DNA of 64,000 nucleotides, taken from positions 8,055,590 through 8,119,589 of the forward strand of contig OX419345.1 in the NCBI GenBank assembly GCA_948470475.1, read 5' to 3'. A program made the translations under genes and the position numbers. This DNA is from Galaxea fascicularis (Eukaryota > Cnidaria > Anthozoa > Scleractinia > Euphylliidae). Of the stretch, positions 21,601 to 34,800 are shown one piece after another; positions within the stretch are counted from its first letter, which is position 1, and each line of letters starts with the position of its first letter. The notes beneath the pieces were generated by a model. That model did not search any database. It had not been told where the DNA came from and saw only the letters and a list, made by a program, of their open reading frames with translations.

Positions 21601-24600
21601 ATATCTAGAGCAGCTAGTTGTCTTCTTGCCAGTAACCTGGATAAGAAGCTAGTGTCAAAGAAGTCAACCAACCTTTGAAGTGAAAAGAGGTTCTTTGTCA
21701 TTTGAATAACAAGACTGGGCATCGAGTCGTATCCATGGTTCACCAGTGAATAAGAGTCAAAGCAATAGCTAACAAAATCAGAAGGGGATAAAGAAAACAG
21801 AGTTACAGCAATTGTGGAATAACTGGAAGAGAATCAAGACTTTCTACTTACGCTACCACGGTTCAAACACAAGTGTGATGCTTTCCCAATTTGCATCCCA
21901 TTATTTCTTCACTAAAGTACCAAGCATTGATTATTGTCCACGTTAGAAAATAAATAACAAATAAATAAAAATAAATACTTAATTGACCACTCCCCTATAG
22001 AGGGGATTTTCAGGGCCAATGAAGCAAATAATATAAATGAAAACAACAGAATTAAGATCCCAGCTCGCGGGAGGCAGACCAGTTGGCTATTTATAAGGAT
22101 GACCGAGGAGTTGAATCAGGCACGAACCCAGAACAGCACCAGCTAGTGGCCAGAGAGGGGTTTGAACCCGGGTCGCCGCATTGTAATCCAGCGCCCTAAA
22201 CCACTCGGCCATCCTGTCTGGTAACGCCTCAGTATTAGCAGTATTGCAAGACTCTACACCAGTGAAAATAAATAAGAAATGGTGTGTATGGTGAAAAAGG
22301 GTTGAATACTCAATCTACTATTGAGAAACAGGCACAATTATAAAATCTAAAATCTGAAATACCGGGCAAATTCGGTTTGATATTTATCAAGACAGGGAGG
22401 ACTTCAAGAACACTAACCCACTGAAAGCTATTCTCCTGCAAGAGCATGCATCATACCAGTGAATGACACAATGTTCCGACTAAATTTGGAGATATCAAAG
22501 CATGTCCAGATTTCAAGATTGTGTCGAGTGGATTCTGTTTCAATGCAATTTTGATACATGAAGTTAATAAACGTAAACATTAAAAAACGATAAAAATAAC
22601 AAAAAGGCGTTAGTTTCAAAAGAAACCGTGGTGCCGCGACGCCGGGGAAGTCGCTCACAAAAATTTGGTTTTACCAGTAGAGTTGATCATGTAAATTCTT
22701 ATTGGATTCGCTCTGACGAAGGGCTAACGCTCGAAACGTCTACTTTGAGTTCTAATCCCTTTGACGGTGGTCAACTTACATTATCAACTCCGTTGATAAA
22801 ACCAAATTTTTGTGTACAAAGAACTAGAGCGATTACTCTGACTTTGCACTTTAAATGCTTCGATTACAGTTAAGCCGGAGTTAGTAGATGCCCTCACTCA
22901 CGATTCGAGATTTGGATATGGTTCTGACACTTCCGTCTCTACAATGTTCTTGAATTCACGATCAGAGCATTTGCTGTGATAGGAGAGAACTTCTAACGCG
23001 ACCTACAACAAAACACAGGCTGAATCAATAAACCACGGGAGCATGAAATTTCGCCTTGCATTATTACTACTAGATTAAGCATAAAATTCTTGAGAATATA
23101 CAAAATGATCACCAGAGATTAAATGCCTTGATTATTGAACAACTTCTCCCAAATTATCCCATGAGACACATCTGGAGTTTAGTGAAGAGAATATTCATAT
23201 TGATCCCAGGGCATAAAAGGTTAGGCAACGGCGACGGCGACGGCGACGGTGACCGCGACCGCAACGGCAATGAAAGCGTCATTTAAAAATATAACTTCTC
23301 GTTTTGGTATCTCTTTTTCAATTTTTCCAAACGGTTGAAATTGCAAAATGCTCACTGGCAAACTCTCCAGGGACTAAAATACTGTGAACGACGTCAAAGT
23401 CAGCAAAAAGGAAGAACAATTTCCCGTCATGTACTCAGATTCTCGAGAAAACCCATAAGTTGATCATTTCGCGTTGCTGATTTGCAGAGGACGTCAAAGA
23501 AATGTACCAAAATGTCAAACGCACGTCCAGAGCGATTGCTTTTGCTCATAAACGTATTGTTTTGTGACGATCTCGTTGCCGTTGCCGTCCTCGTTGCCTA
23601 GGCTCACAATAATCATAGGAGAGAAGTTAAGGAAATCTTTTGACAGGCGAATCAACCAAAACCTTGCGTCTCAGTCTGTTCACATAACACCTCTACCCCC
23701 TACCCTCTACCTAATCACTCCCTTGCCACACCCTTCTCTTCGATCCACCATTTCTTGAATACGTTGGGAAGAAAATGTCTCGAATATTACCTAAACCACA
23801 TGTTCCTTTCACTATGATATTACTGAGCCATTTTAACCTAAAAATATAATCGAAACAACACCAGTGCAAAGATAAAAGTGCAGTTTAACATACCCTATGT
23901 TTTTGTTCAGATCTTCTGATCTTGTCATAAAGCTAAAAAAAGAAAAGAAAATGATCTTAAAGATACACAATGTAAAGTACATAGTGACTCTCAAAAACCA
24001 AAAAAGTTATTGCCTGACAATGAAACTACCTATATAAGAAATTACATTTTAAAACAAATTCCAATTCTCGTGGTACAGTAAGTTAAAGTTCGGCAAGTAT
24101 TTCACAAACCTTAGCATGGTGAAGGGCCAGGCCACAGTAGATGGCAAATGTTTGAAAAGACTTTTCATCTGTTGAAAATGTTAAATACTTAGTTAATCTG
24201 TGCTAGCAAAGAGGACGCAAGGACGGCGGAATTCAGCCAATTTCTGGTTTCAATGCATTCATTACAGTAGGCTGCCAATTCAGTGTCGAAAGTCATTCAC
24301 GTTCGCTTTGGTTTGGTTGACAAAACTCGCGCCACTCGCCTTGTTTGTGACCTGCTGTGATTGGTCTGAGTAATTGCTTAATTGCTTGAAAACCACTCTA
24401 TCTTTATTGATAGAATTTTTGTCATTCTTGTTATTATCTGCTGTTCTAGAAATACCCCATATTATTTGCATATTCTTCCCCTCCAGAATGCCTCTAGCTA
24501 GAACGTGAATCCTTCTTGATAGATAACTGTTTGTACTACAGACAGCCCGGTCTCTGTGGCAATAATTGGTTTCATGTTCTCGCGGTTATACAAACTGAGG

Positions 24601-27600
24601 GAGCCATTTGCCTTACATATACCTCTGATTCCATTTACTAGATTTCAAGAAATACCTGAAGCTGTGAAAACGCCACTCTTCTTATTAACCATCTGAACGA
24701 CACCAATGATACTGAAAAAAAAAAAACAGTTTCAAGTAATCGATCAGACTCCCAAACGTTACTAGTAAATGCCACCAGCTGGCAGAAGATAAATCACTAA
24801 TTACGATAATTATGTAAGATCACTCACTGTCGAGCCCGCAAACTACAGTGGGACACTTTGTATAAGAACCTAGATAAACAATCTAGCTCACCAGGGGTTT
24901 CTGTAGCTCAGTGGTTAGAGCATCCAACCGGTGTTACGGAGGTTTTAGGTTCGATTCCTGCCTGGGACTCTGATTTCTTTTCAGTTGTCCTTTCGCCCGT
25001 TGCCAAGCAACTAGCATATCATCATTCTCACAGGCATATTACACCTTACCATCATTAATAATCAAGATCACTCACTTTCCTCTGATGAAGATTGGCATAC
25101 ACAGCAAGGTATTTGTGGTGTAGCCTGTCTGAATGTCAATTTCCCTGCAAACAGAAAAGAACAAAGCGTGCTTGGTTTCAGAAAAAAAAGCCAGCGTCCT
25201 GGAAGTTCCTGGAGGCTGCATTCATCTCAATTAAGGTAATTTTGATTTTCACAATCTCACATTCGTTTTGTATGTTTAGGCAGAGCAAAAACTCGTCTTT
25301 AACAATAAATTACTGAGAGAAACCTGCATTAGGGGTTCTGGGATCTAAAGGAAATAAGACATCTGTTGTCCACTGACACTAAAAGGAACAACAACAAGAT
25401 TGCAAAAACAGTACCGCAAACTCCACAGGATAATGACGAGAGAGTGCAGACCACTGATAAGCAGCCACTCTTGAACAAAAACCCACCATTTAAATCAATT
25501 TTCAGAAAATTTGCCTTCTTAGGTGAGCATCTGTCGTTTATCTCCATAATACCATTTCATCGAGCACTGTCAATCGAATGGTTCAAGTACTGCTTTCAAA
25601 TCATAATGCATCAAAATAAAGATGGGAGGTGAAAAACTAAAGTAATGCGGCTGTTTGAAAAACACTTTATGTGAATTTAAGTCGTCCGGGGAATTTTGAA
25701 TACTCTCCCGATTTTTTAGGTGACATACCCGTAAGAATTTTAAATTCCCAATTTTTTCACTGCTGTCAGTTATTCCGTATTTCCCAGGCATTTGTCGATT
25801 CTCCCGAGTTGTCACATCCCACAAACAAAAGTACAACTCCAAGTCAGTATACCTGTTGAATCGTTCATCGTGGTAGGCATCCGTGATGTTCAGAGTTTCG
25901 CCAGTGGTTGCAACATGTCCAGCCACACCTTTAGATTTTGGAAATCTGAAGAAGAAAAACATGGCATTAAGATTTAACAATCAAACCTACCATAAGAAGA
26001 AACCTTTGGGGTGAGCAAAGGAGGTCATAGGTGTTGGAATTCAGTGGAGAAATCGTCAAGAATGATAAGCATTTTCGTATTACAACATCAATTGGTTGAG
26101 ATAAGTGATACCTGATTTCCTTCTGCAGATTGGAGGAGCGGCTGTCTTCCAGACTGCCACCAATGTCAAAGATTCTGGCGTACAGTTCATTTGTCCTGTT
26201 GTCTACAAGGAACAGAGAAGTCCTGTCCGCATCTACCAAAGTCTGCGCATAATTCTGAAAAAAATGAATTGATGGAAAGTCAGAAGAAGTACCTACTACA
26301 CAAACTGTTGGCTTTAAGTACAAATGCTCTCCTATTTGTCTTTTGTGCATTAACTAATTATTAATGTTACTTGTCTGTTTTGTATTTTGAGGGAACTTAA
26401 AAATTTAGTAAAATGAATAACCTTGAATTCTACACGATTGTATAGTTCAGGGAACTGTTGTGTATTTTGTGTGCATTATAAACTGTGTACTTGCTAAAGA
26501 GCTACCAAGGAATAAAAGAGGAGCCATACATTTGGTTTACATGACTTGTACGGACTGGCACTTACGAGAAGGAAGCCTTAACAAACAGTAAGAACATGTT
26601 TCTTGTGAGATAAAAATCTGGGCTCGAAATAACGGCCAGTCAACAGACAATGTCCGGTCAGAGTTGCATATTGACCGAAAAACTGCTTGGATTGCCGGAA
26701 ATGTTGTCTCGTCATTTGCACTTTTAAAGAAAATCAAATTTTGAACTATTTGATCATCACGAGGGACATAATTCAGGTTCCCGAAAAGCATCATCATTCA
26801 TGCAATCTGGGGTTACTATTGCAAGAGTTAAGAGCTTTAGTGTCTTTCGCCATCGTGCGCTCTGCGAAACTCTGCTTGAGAGGCTCAAGATCCAGAAGGC
26901 GACATCTAGACTTCGTTGACTCAGATTTACAGATCGAAAACATTAGAGCCTGCCTAAATTAGGAATTTAAGAAATACGTGATTTTATTTTATTTTGTTTT
27001 TTGGCTACTATGTTTTAATCCTAAACACTAGATTGCTTTTTTTTTAAGTCAAATAGTTTTCGTTTTCTTTAGACAAGTTCTACAAATTCCTTTCTAAGTT
27101 ATGTTTGGTTCATCGTATCACTATGAAATTTGGCACAGAAATAAAAGAAATATCATAGATTCATTACATGACATTAATTTCAGAAAACCTGTTACCATGG
27201 CAACCATATGACGCATTCAGTTGAGCCCCTAAAATCGAAATCTTTTATCTTATTTAAAAAACAGGTCGGTGAAATCTTCTCAAACTTCTATATTATATGT
27301 TACCAGGAATGATCTTCAAATTATTTCAATTTAAAAAAATTCTGTAGGGAAGATTAAGAATAAAACTACTTTTTGATGATTGCTTTCTTAATTTTTTCTC
27401 TACCTACAGAATTTTTTAAAAGTCGGACTATAAACGCAGTTAATTGATCTTAGTTGTGACCGAAAAAATCGAAAAAATCTACCGAGCGAAAGCGGAAATA
27501 TAAGCGAGTAAAGTCACGAAACTTCAAAAATTTAGAGTCGACTAGATTAGCATTTGAGCATGCGCGACACACACGTGCTCTTACTTTTTATAGGTATGGC

Positions 27601-28822
27601 GTGAGTTGTTTACGCGCGCGCGCTCTCGGCTAAAAACCCTTTCGAGCCTCCTTAAACTCGAAAATAATTTTTTACCATTCACAATTTTAAAGATGTGTAA
27701 TTTTGTATATGTTATTAATCAACGTTTTCGGAGAGTTTTATACATGGATACTTTTTAGCATGAACCGCAGAATTATGAAGCGTTTATTGGTTACCATATT
27801 TTATCATCTTTCTGTGTTTGTTTTCTATGAATAATTGTTTGTATTACTATTAGCATTCCTTACTGAAATAATCCGTATTAGCGTTAGTGGTGTAACGATT
27901 AATCGAATTCTCGATTAATCGAGATTATGACCGTTCGATTCGATTCACGATTCTCTAATTCCACGTTTCGATTTTGGCTCGATTTTTTTGCATATCTTTT
28001 CCATTGATTCCCCAGTGGATTATTATATTGTGAAATGAAAATCCAGAACTCTTAGACGTTTGGAGATCGTGCAGTCATTTCTGCCCCATTTTGTGTTGCT
28101 TGGTAAAAATGTTGCCCTTCTACCACCCCTTGAGAATTTCCAAATAAGGCAATCCACGTGCCACATGCTCATTGTCACGTTCTCAAATATGGCGGCGAAT
28201 CTTTTACATCCGTAGCCTGCGTGACAGGCGCTAGAAAGGGGAAGGGAGAAGGGAAAATTGGGCGCGCGCGAAACGCGCGGAGCGAGGGAGAGGGCCCAAT
28301 TTTCCCCTCTCCCTTCCCCTTTCTAGCGCCTGCCACGCAGGCTATTAGATCTACTGTGTGGAAATATTATGGTTTTCCGGCTAAAGACGGTGCATTAATA
28401 AAAACATTAATATTTTGCATAATCGAATCGAAATAATCAAAATCGAAAGCCAATAATCGAAATCGAATCGAATCGCAAGGAATATGAATGTTACACCCCT
28501 TATTAGCGTGATAAGCATTTAGTATTAGGTAGCATTATTCTGAATAAATTATTTCCGTTAAGATATTGTTCAAATCTGACCAGCCAAAAACAGGTCACGT
28601 CCGAGCAAAAACATGTTTGACCGGACAAGCCGAGGGCACCTGCTCGTTATTTCGAACCCTGAGTTATGGAAAGGGAGACTATTAACAATACCAAATACAA
28701 AAGATTTTGGTATTATCAACAGAGTTGATAAATGTAAATTGACCACCGTAGAATCCCTGTACGGTGGTCAATTTACATTTATCAACTCTGTTGATAATAC
28801 CAAAATCTTTGTGTACTACTTC

Positions 28823-28858
<36 letters not shown>

Positions 28859-31800
28859 CCCCCCAAATACAAAAGAGCTTGATGAAAGGTGGGCACGAAA
28901 TCAAATCATTTGTTACAACGAGTCAAATTTACGTTTTTTATTTTTACAGTTACAAATCGTTTTAATTTTTACTGGCTATTCGCCACAGTCTTAGGTACCA
29001 AACCTCAAACTACTCTACAATGCGACAAGATAATCAATTTAAAAGTGACACATATATAAAGCTGATACTAACCATAATCTTCATGATGACGGTATCCATG
29101 CTGACAATATCTTGAAATATTGACCTAAAGTGACATTACACCGGCATATTAGGAAGCTGACCTACACTAATAATAAATTGCAGACAAGTCAAGTGTCTGA
29201 GGAATTGACAGCAAATTGGCCAATGAGACGGTATTTACAAATGAAACACAACTGGCAAAATATTGGTTTTGTTAAAATCACCTTGTTACATTTAGCAGAA
29301 ACTCGGTCAACTTTCGATGCCTCTGCATGTTTTGGAACATCTGCAGAAACAAAAAAATAAAACAACTTTTGAATGCAAGCTGATGTGTAAAAAAAAACAG
29401 ATACAGCTAAACCTCTTGTAAGCAACCATTCAAAATGTCAAGCATTGGCGTTCGCTGATGGTAGGCGGTCATTAACGAGACGTTGGACCACAGGCACGAG
29501 GCAAAGGCAGAGAAAAACGCCGTAGTCTGAGGCAACAAGACATCAACAGGCCAGGGTTCTGGCATCAAGTCACTGGCTACTTGGCCAGAAACCATCACGG
29601 CGTAACCTTAATATGCCGTTATACAGTGCTCTCGCTCATTGATTAACGTACGTTCCATAATAATAACATGTGCTTTTCTATGGAAGCGAAGAACTCTTAA
29701 CCTACATCGGTCGCTTCCGAGTGAATTACAGTACTGCTGATATTGCTCATGAACGTCCCATGATATCTCGCTCATGATTAACGTACGTTCCATAACCTAT
29801 ATAATTACAATTAAATATCGGGCGAGATAACTTAGTATTTCGGGCGTCATAACTCAGTATTTCGGGCGACATTAACCTAGTTTCGGGCGACATAACTTCG
29901 GGCGAGATGACTCTCGGGCGACTTGACCGGATACCGGCCATGGTGGTGAACAAATACTTGAAAAAACATATCTTAAAATGGCTGCTTCGATTGCCACAGC
30001 TTCCTACCATCATGGGAGCATACACCTGCTACAAATCTGGGCAGCCCTGCACCATTTGTAAGACCTCACTTGTAAGATTGGTTGAAAAAACCATAGACAA
30101 ACAATCAAAACAATGGCACCTAGCCCTAAAACAAAAGAGCTGCACCCTACAAAGATCGAATGAAATTGCATGAAGCCTTGCATGAATAACTTCACTGAGA
30201 TCAAAGATCAACAGTCTTGCATAGGAATTGACCATGAAGAGAATGCACCTAAGTCAGCTGGCTTAAGACTGCATTTGCTATTGATCTACATGTATGTCGC
30301 ACTTCGATTCCATGTACGGTAGGGCTCTGATAACCACAATGTATTACTTATAAAGGTTGTTCTAGTTGTATCTTTAATGGCCACAAATTTAAATGGAAGC
30401 TGGGTAAAACTTGTACTGTATTTGTACTGTATACAATCATGTAGCCCATTCACAATTATGTTAAAACATTTGAAAAAGGACATCACCAGTAAAAAGAATT
30501 ATTACCTCAGCATAATACAGAGATATTCCACCCCACACAAGGTAGCTGTTAACAATCTGAAAACAAAGATATTGTCAGTCAATTTAACTGTGCTTTTTGT
30601 AACACTGTACAGTTTAAGTTTCCATGTCATGTGGACAGACATTAGGCTACATGGCTAATGCTACTTTCCTTCCTCAACAAGAGAACCGCTATATGCTGAA
30701 CTTCCCAGTCTACTTACATGTTATATTATTCTTTATCACAAATATCCAGACATATATGACTGTGATTCACTCACAAAACCGTGAACACTAAGAATTATTT
30801 AAGGACTGTTTATTGTTCCTCAACCAATCAGATGTGTGATGAAACTGCAAACCACAAATGACAAAAGTGATCTATGTTACGGTTTGTGGTTAATATCCAT
30901 TATGTATGATTTTCTTTTGCACACATCATTGAATAGACATCACATAAATATTTCTACTGTTCACAGCTTTCTGAGTTTCACAGTAATTTAGACATGAATG
31001 CTCATATGTAGATTACTAAAAACTAAGAAGAGCAAAGCATATTTTGCATTTTTTAATATTCTTGACATACCTCATCATCCTCTTCTCCAAATGCTTCATG
31101 GCCAAGTCTTCTGCACAACTCAATCACACCTGCAAAAAATGTCACTTTGTGAGCTTTGAATAAAGTTATCAACAGCTCTAAACTGCTGGCTTATCAACAT
31201 AACCAACACGAAATATCTAGTCAAAACCAGAAACATGAACTTATCTGGCTGATACCCATCAAGCATGTCTACATTGATAGGGATAAAAAGATGCCTTGTT
31301 GGATGAAGCACAAAACCACTTGAACTGGCCTATACCAATTAGCTAAATGTCTAGTAAGTTGGGCCCACAGAGTTTGATGATAAAGATTCACAGAGCCAAT
31401 TGTAGAAACATAACACTTACCAATCAGCTCGCCATTTGACTGAACTATTGGCTGACACAGAACAGACTGGGCTGTACTATCTGAAACAACAATCAACATC
31501 ATAATTATGTCAGGAATTTACGTTTTGATGGTGACACGAACTGCTGCAAGTGGAGGTGATATCATAAACTCTCGATCAAACAACACAATAAATTATGATG
31601 AACTTGAAATTCAATAAATCCAAAAAAAGTGCCATAAGATTTTAAAATTAATGTTTTCTATTAAGAATAACTCTTTGTCCACTCAGAATTTTTCTGCACT
31701 GATTCCCAAAGGTTTAGACATTTCTTGTTTATTATAATTTCAAAAACGTGTGCCCCTTACACTAAATGCACAACTCACATAGGCAATCATGCTTCATGAA

Positions 31801-34800
31801 CTTTAGTAACTCCTGTATTTCAAAATGTGTGCTGCATAAAATTATTGCACCTTCTTAATTTACCGGCATCAGATGCTATGACTTAAAAATATAAAAACAA
31901 ACATCTTTTTACTTTTCATGAGAAGAACCATGGCTAACCGTACAATTAACTTCTTACATGTAGCTTGGATTCTTTCTTAACTATTAATTCTCCTGTTAAA
32001 ATCTCCCCTTTTGCCTTTTTTACTACTAATATTTAAATAATACAGTCACGTATCAAAGCTCACGTTGAGTAATACCTTCCAATCCAATTCCTCCAGGAAA
32101 ACGTTCATCCTTGCAAGAAAACAAAAACAAACTGCTGTTTATAATTATTAAAAAATAGCTAGTCAAGGACTACATGTGGCTACTGCTTTAGCAGTGAGTA
32201 AATGCTCAATAACTAGCCTTTTTGACGTGCTGTCAGAGTTATGCAAGTCATACAGGCTGTTTGTAACCCAGTGTTTTCTGATCAGAAGTGTTAAGCAGGG
32301 GTTTCAATAAGTTTTGAAATAGCCGTCTGAGCTTGATAAAGTAAGCGGCGACCTGATTAATTTTTTAAATCATTTTAGTGAAATCTAGACAAAGTAGGTG
32401 GTGGTGAGAGGTACCGTAAATTCTGACAAGCTATGTGGAGATTTTCACCAGTTGCCGGCAACTGCTAAACAAAACCTTTTCAAGTACAATAATGTAAGGC
32501 ACAAATGCAGAGAAGCCTGTTCCTTTGAGGAACTATTGAATATTAACATTGCAATGGCCATTAAACATACTTATGTTCATTCATTTCTCTTGAAAATCTG
32601 GTTACATTTGAAATCTCACTGTAATGAATGACAAAGAGATGCAGCCTGGAGAAATGTATTATTTTACTTTAATGTGCAGTACCAGATAATATCTGAACCT
32701 CTCCACAGAAAGTTACTGGAAATTCCAAGGGGGAGGGGGGTGACAAAAGCAAAAATTTTTAAAGAAACATATGGAGTGAAATTGGAAATTCCGGAGGGGT
32801 GGGGGTTCAAATTGAAAAACTTCCTGTGGGGAAGGTATATAAAGCACACTACAACCACACAATTAATAACTTTACGATAGTAGTTCACAACTCACCCCCA
32901 ATACTTCATTTGTCCTCAGTGGCTTGTGAGTATGAGCAACATAAGCAGCAATTGTAGTTCCTGTTTCAACCTTTATATTTGATGATGTCCTCCTGAAAAC
33001 AGGTATGTGATGTTCAAAAGTCATAAAAGGCCAGGAAATTGCGCACAGCAGGTTTTATTTATAGATTAATAAAATGAGTACTGAAAAAATTAAAGTGCAA
33101 TATATTAAGTGTGTGAATACAGCCAAGAATAATATTATATTTACTCCACTGTAGAAATCCAGAGTTCGTCATATTAAAATGAACAATTTTGTCTAGTTCT
33201 ATGCAAAAATAATCACTAAAAAAATAAATAAATAAATATACTGTTTATAGTGGAAGTGTACTTGGCTATGCAAGCTAGTTCACAGGCACTCCACTTAAAT
33301 CCATAGAAACAAATAATTCAAATAAACTTAACATGATAAGAATCCCAACCGGCGGGAGGCAAACCGGTTGGCTATTTTACAAGGATGACCGAGGAGTTGA
33401 ACCAGGTACTTACCCAGAACAACACCAGCTAGTGGCCAGAGTGGGATTTGAACCCAGGTTCACCGCATTGAAATCCAGCGCCCTAACCACTCGGCTACCC
33501 TCCCTCCCCATCACTATATTATTATATTATTATTATATACTACTTATCAACCAAGAGTGAGTTCATTACACGGTAATCTCAGACTGACTCTCCTTGATGT
33601 ATTTCAATACCAAGGCTGAGGTCTGAGATTTCCCTGTTTACTGATTCAGGGAGGTTAATAACTTATTTATTATATGGCCTTTTATGGAAATAATAACTAT
33701 TGTATTGCACCCGAAGTTATATTTTGGCTTGTTGATGCCCTCTTCAGGATAACAGAACTCACTCTCTGAATGTTCCTTGTCACTCGTAATTTTAAAAGGT
33801 CTTAATTCATATTTTTGTCTCATTTATAAAGGCAGAAGTTATGATGAGAGAAAAAAGCTTTGCTTTGAGTTTTGCCGCTTGTGCTTATGAGAATTACCAG
33901 GCAAAGAAAAATTTGTGTAATGCCTGCAGGCGTTACAAGGAAATCCAGCCCTTCAACAGCCAATCAAATTGTTTGTTCTATCATTGTCATATAATAATGA
34001 TAACTTACCCTTCTGGTATATTAGGGTTATAAATGTACAGTGCCTGTGTAAAGGAGAAAGATAGAGTGGTTGAAAAGCTAATTAAAACATATCATGGTCA
34101 TCTGTAATAAAAAATGAATATAATCACTGACATCTGTAAATTTTTGTATTCACTTGTAGTCCAGGCTTTTGAATATGGCATTGGGCAGTCCAAGCAAAGC
34201 CTGGGAGGGAGAGTCAATATTTTTTGTCCCACGTGGTCACTGTGTGGGTGCCCAATATTGCAATAGGGTATCAGTGTTGAGTAATAGCTATAAGTCTAGT
34301 GACTGGTCAAGAACTATTTTTTCCCAAAACATATCAGTTGAAAATGGTTCATTTGTATTCACTGGAAGGCAGCAAGGTCAAGCAGACTAACAATCATCAA
34401 AGGACTTTCATTATAATTAACTTCTACAGTATGAATTCACTATACCTTTCCTGTTCCATCAACCAAGTACAAAGTGAAGGAATCTGCATGACAAGCTGAG
34501 AAAAAACACATGCGTGCTACTATAATCCAGAACTTACAAATAGTCTGGCACAATTTTTATTTTCAACTTTAAATTATGTCCTTTCTAATTCACGCAATGC
34601 CAGTAAACAATTCAGTTAGATCACTCTATTTAATAGAGAGGTGGTTGCCTGAATTTTCAAGACAGCATGTTAAGAACTTTAGTGATAATTAAATTAAATA
34701 TTATATAATAATAATTAATATTTTATTTACAACCATTGATCAGACATTAATAAACATTTTTTTTCTGCTTGGTAAGTATAGTGTGAACTTAATAGTTTAC

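Noticed and set aside
18924..26350. Treating the PDE-like ORFs as several small genes
   Set aside because: They join in frame through GT-AG introns into a single PDE10-like protein.
26618..28664. A 2-kb transposon bounded by GGGCTCGAAATAACG and its inverted match near 28646-28664
   Set aside because: The ends match only partly and no target duplication was found, so the boundaries are not defensible.
22062..33512. tRNA-like sequences at 22062-22226, 24893-25057 and 33336-33512 as functional tRNA genes
   Set aside because: The A and B boxes are present but the cloverleaf arms are imperfect and tails are shared between copies, so they are SINEs.
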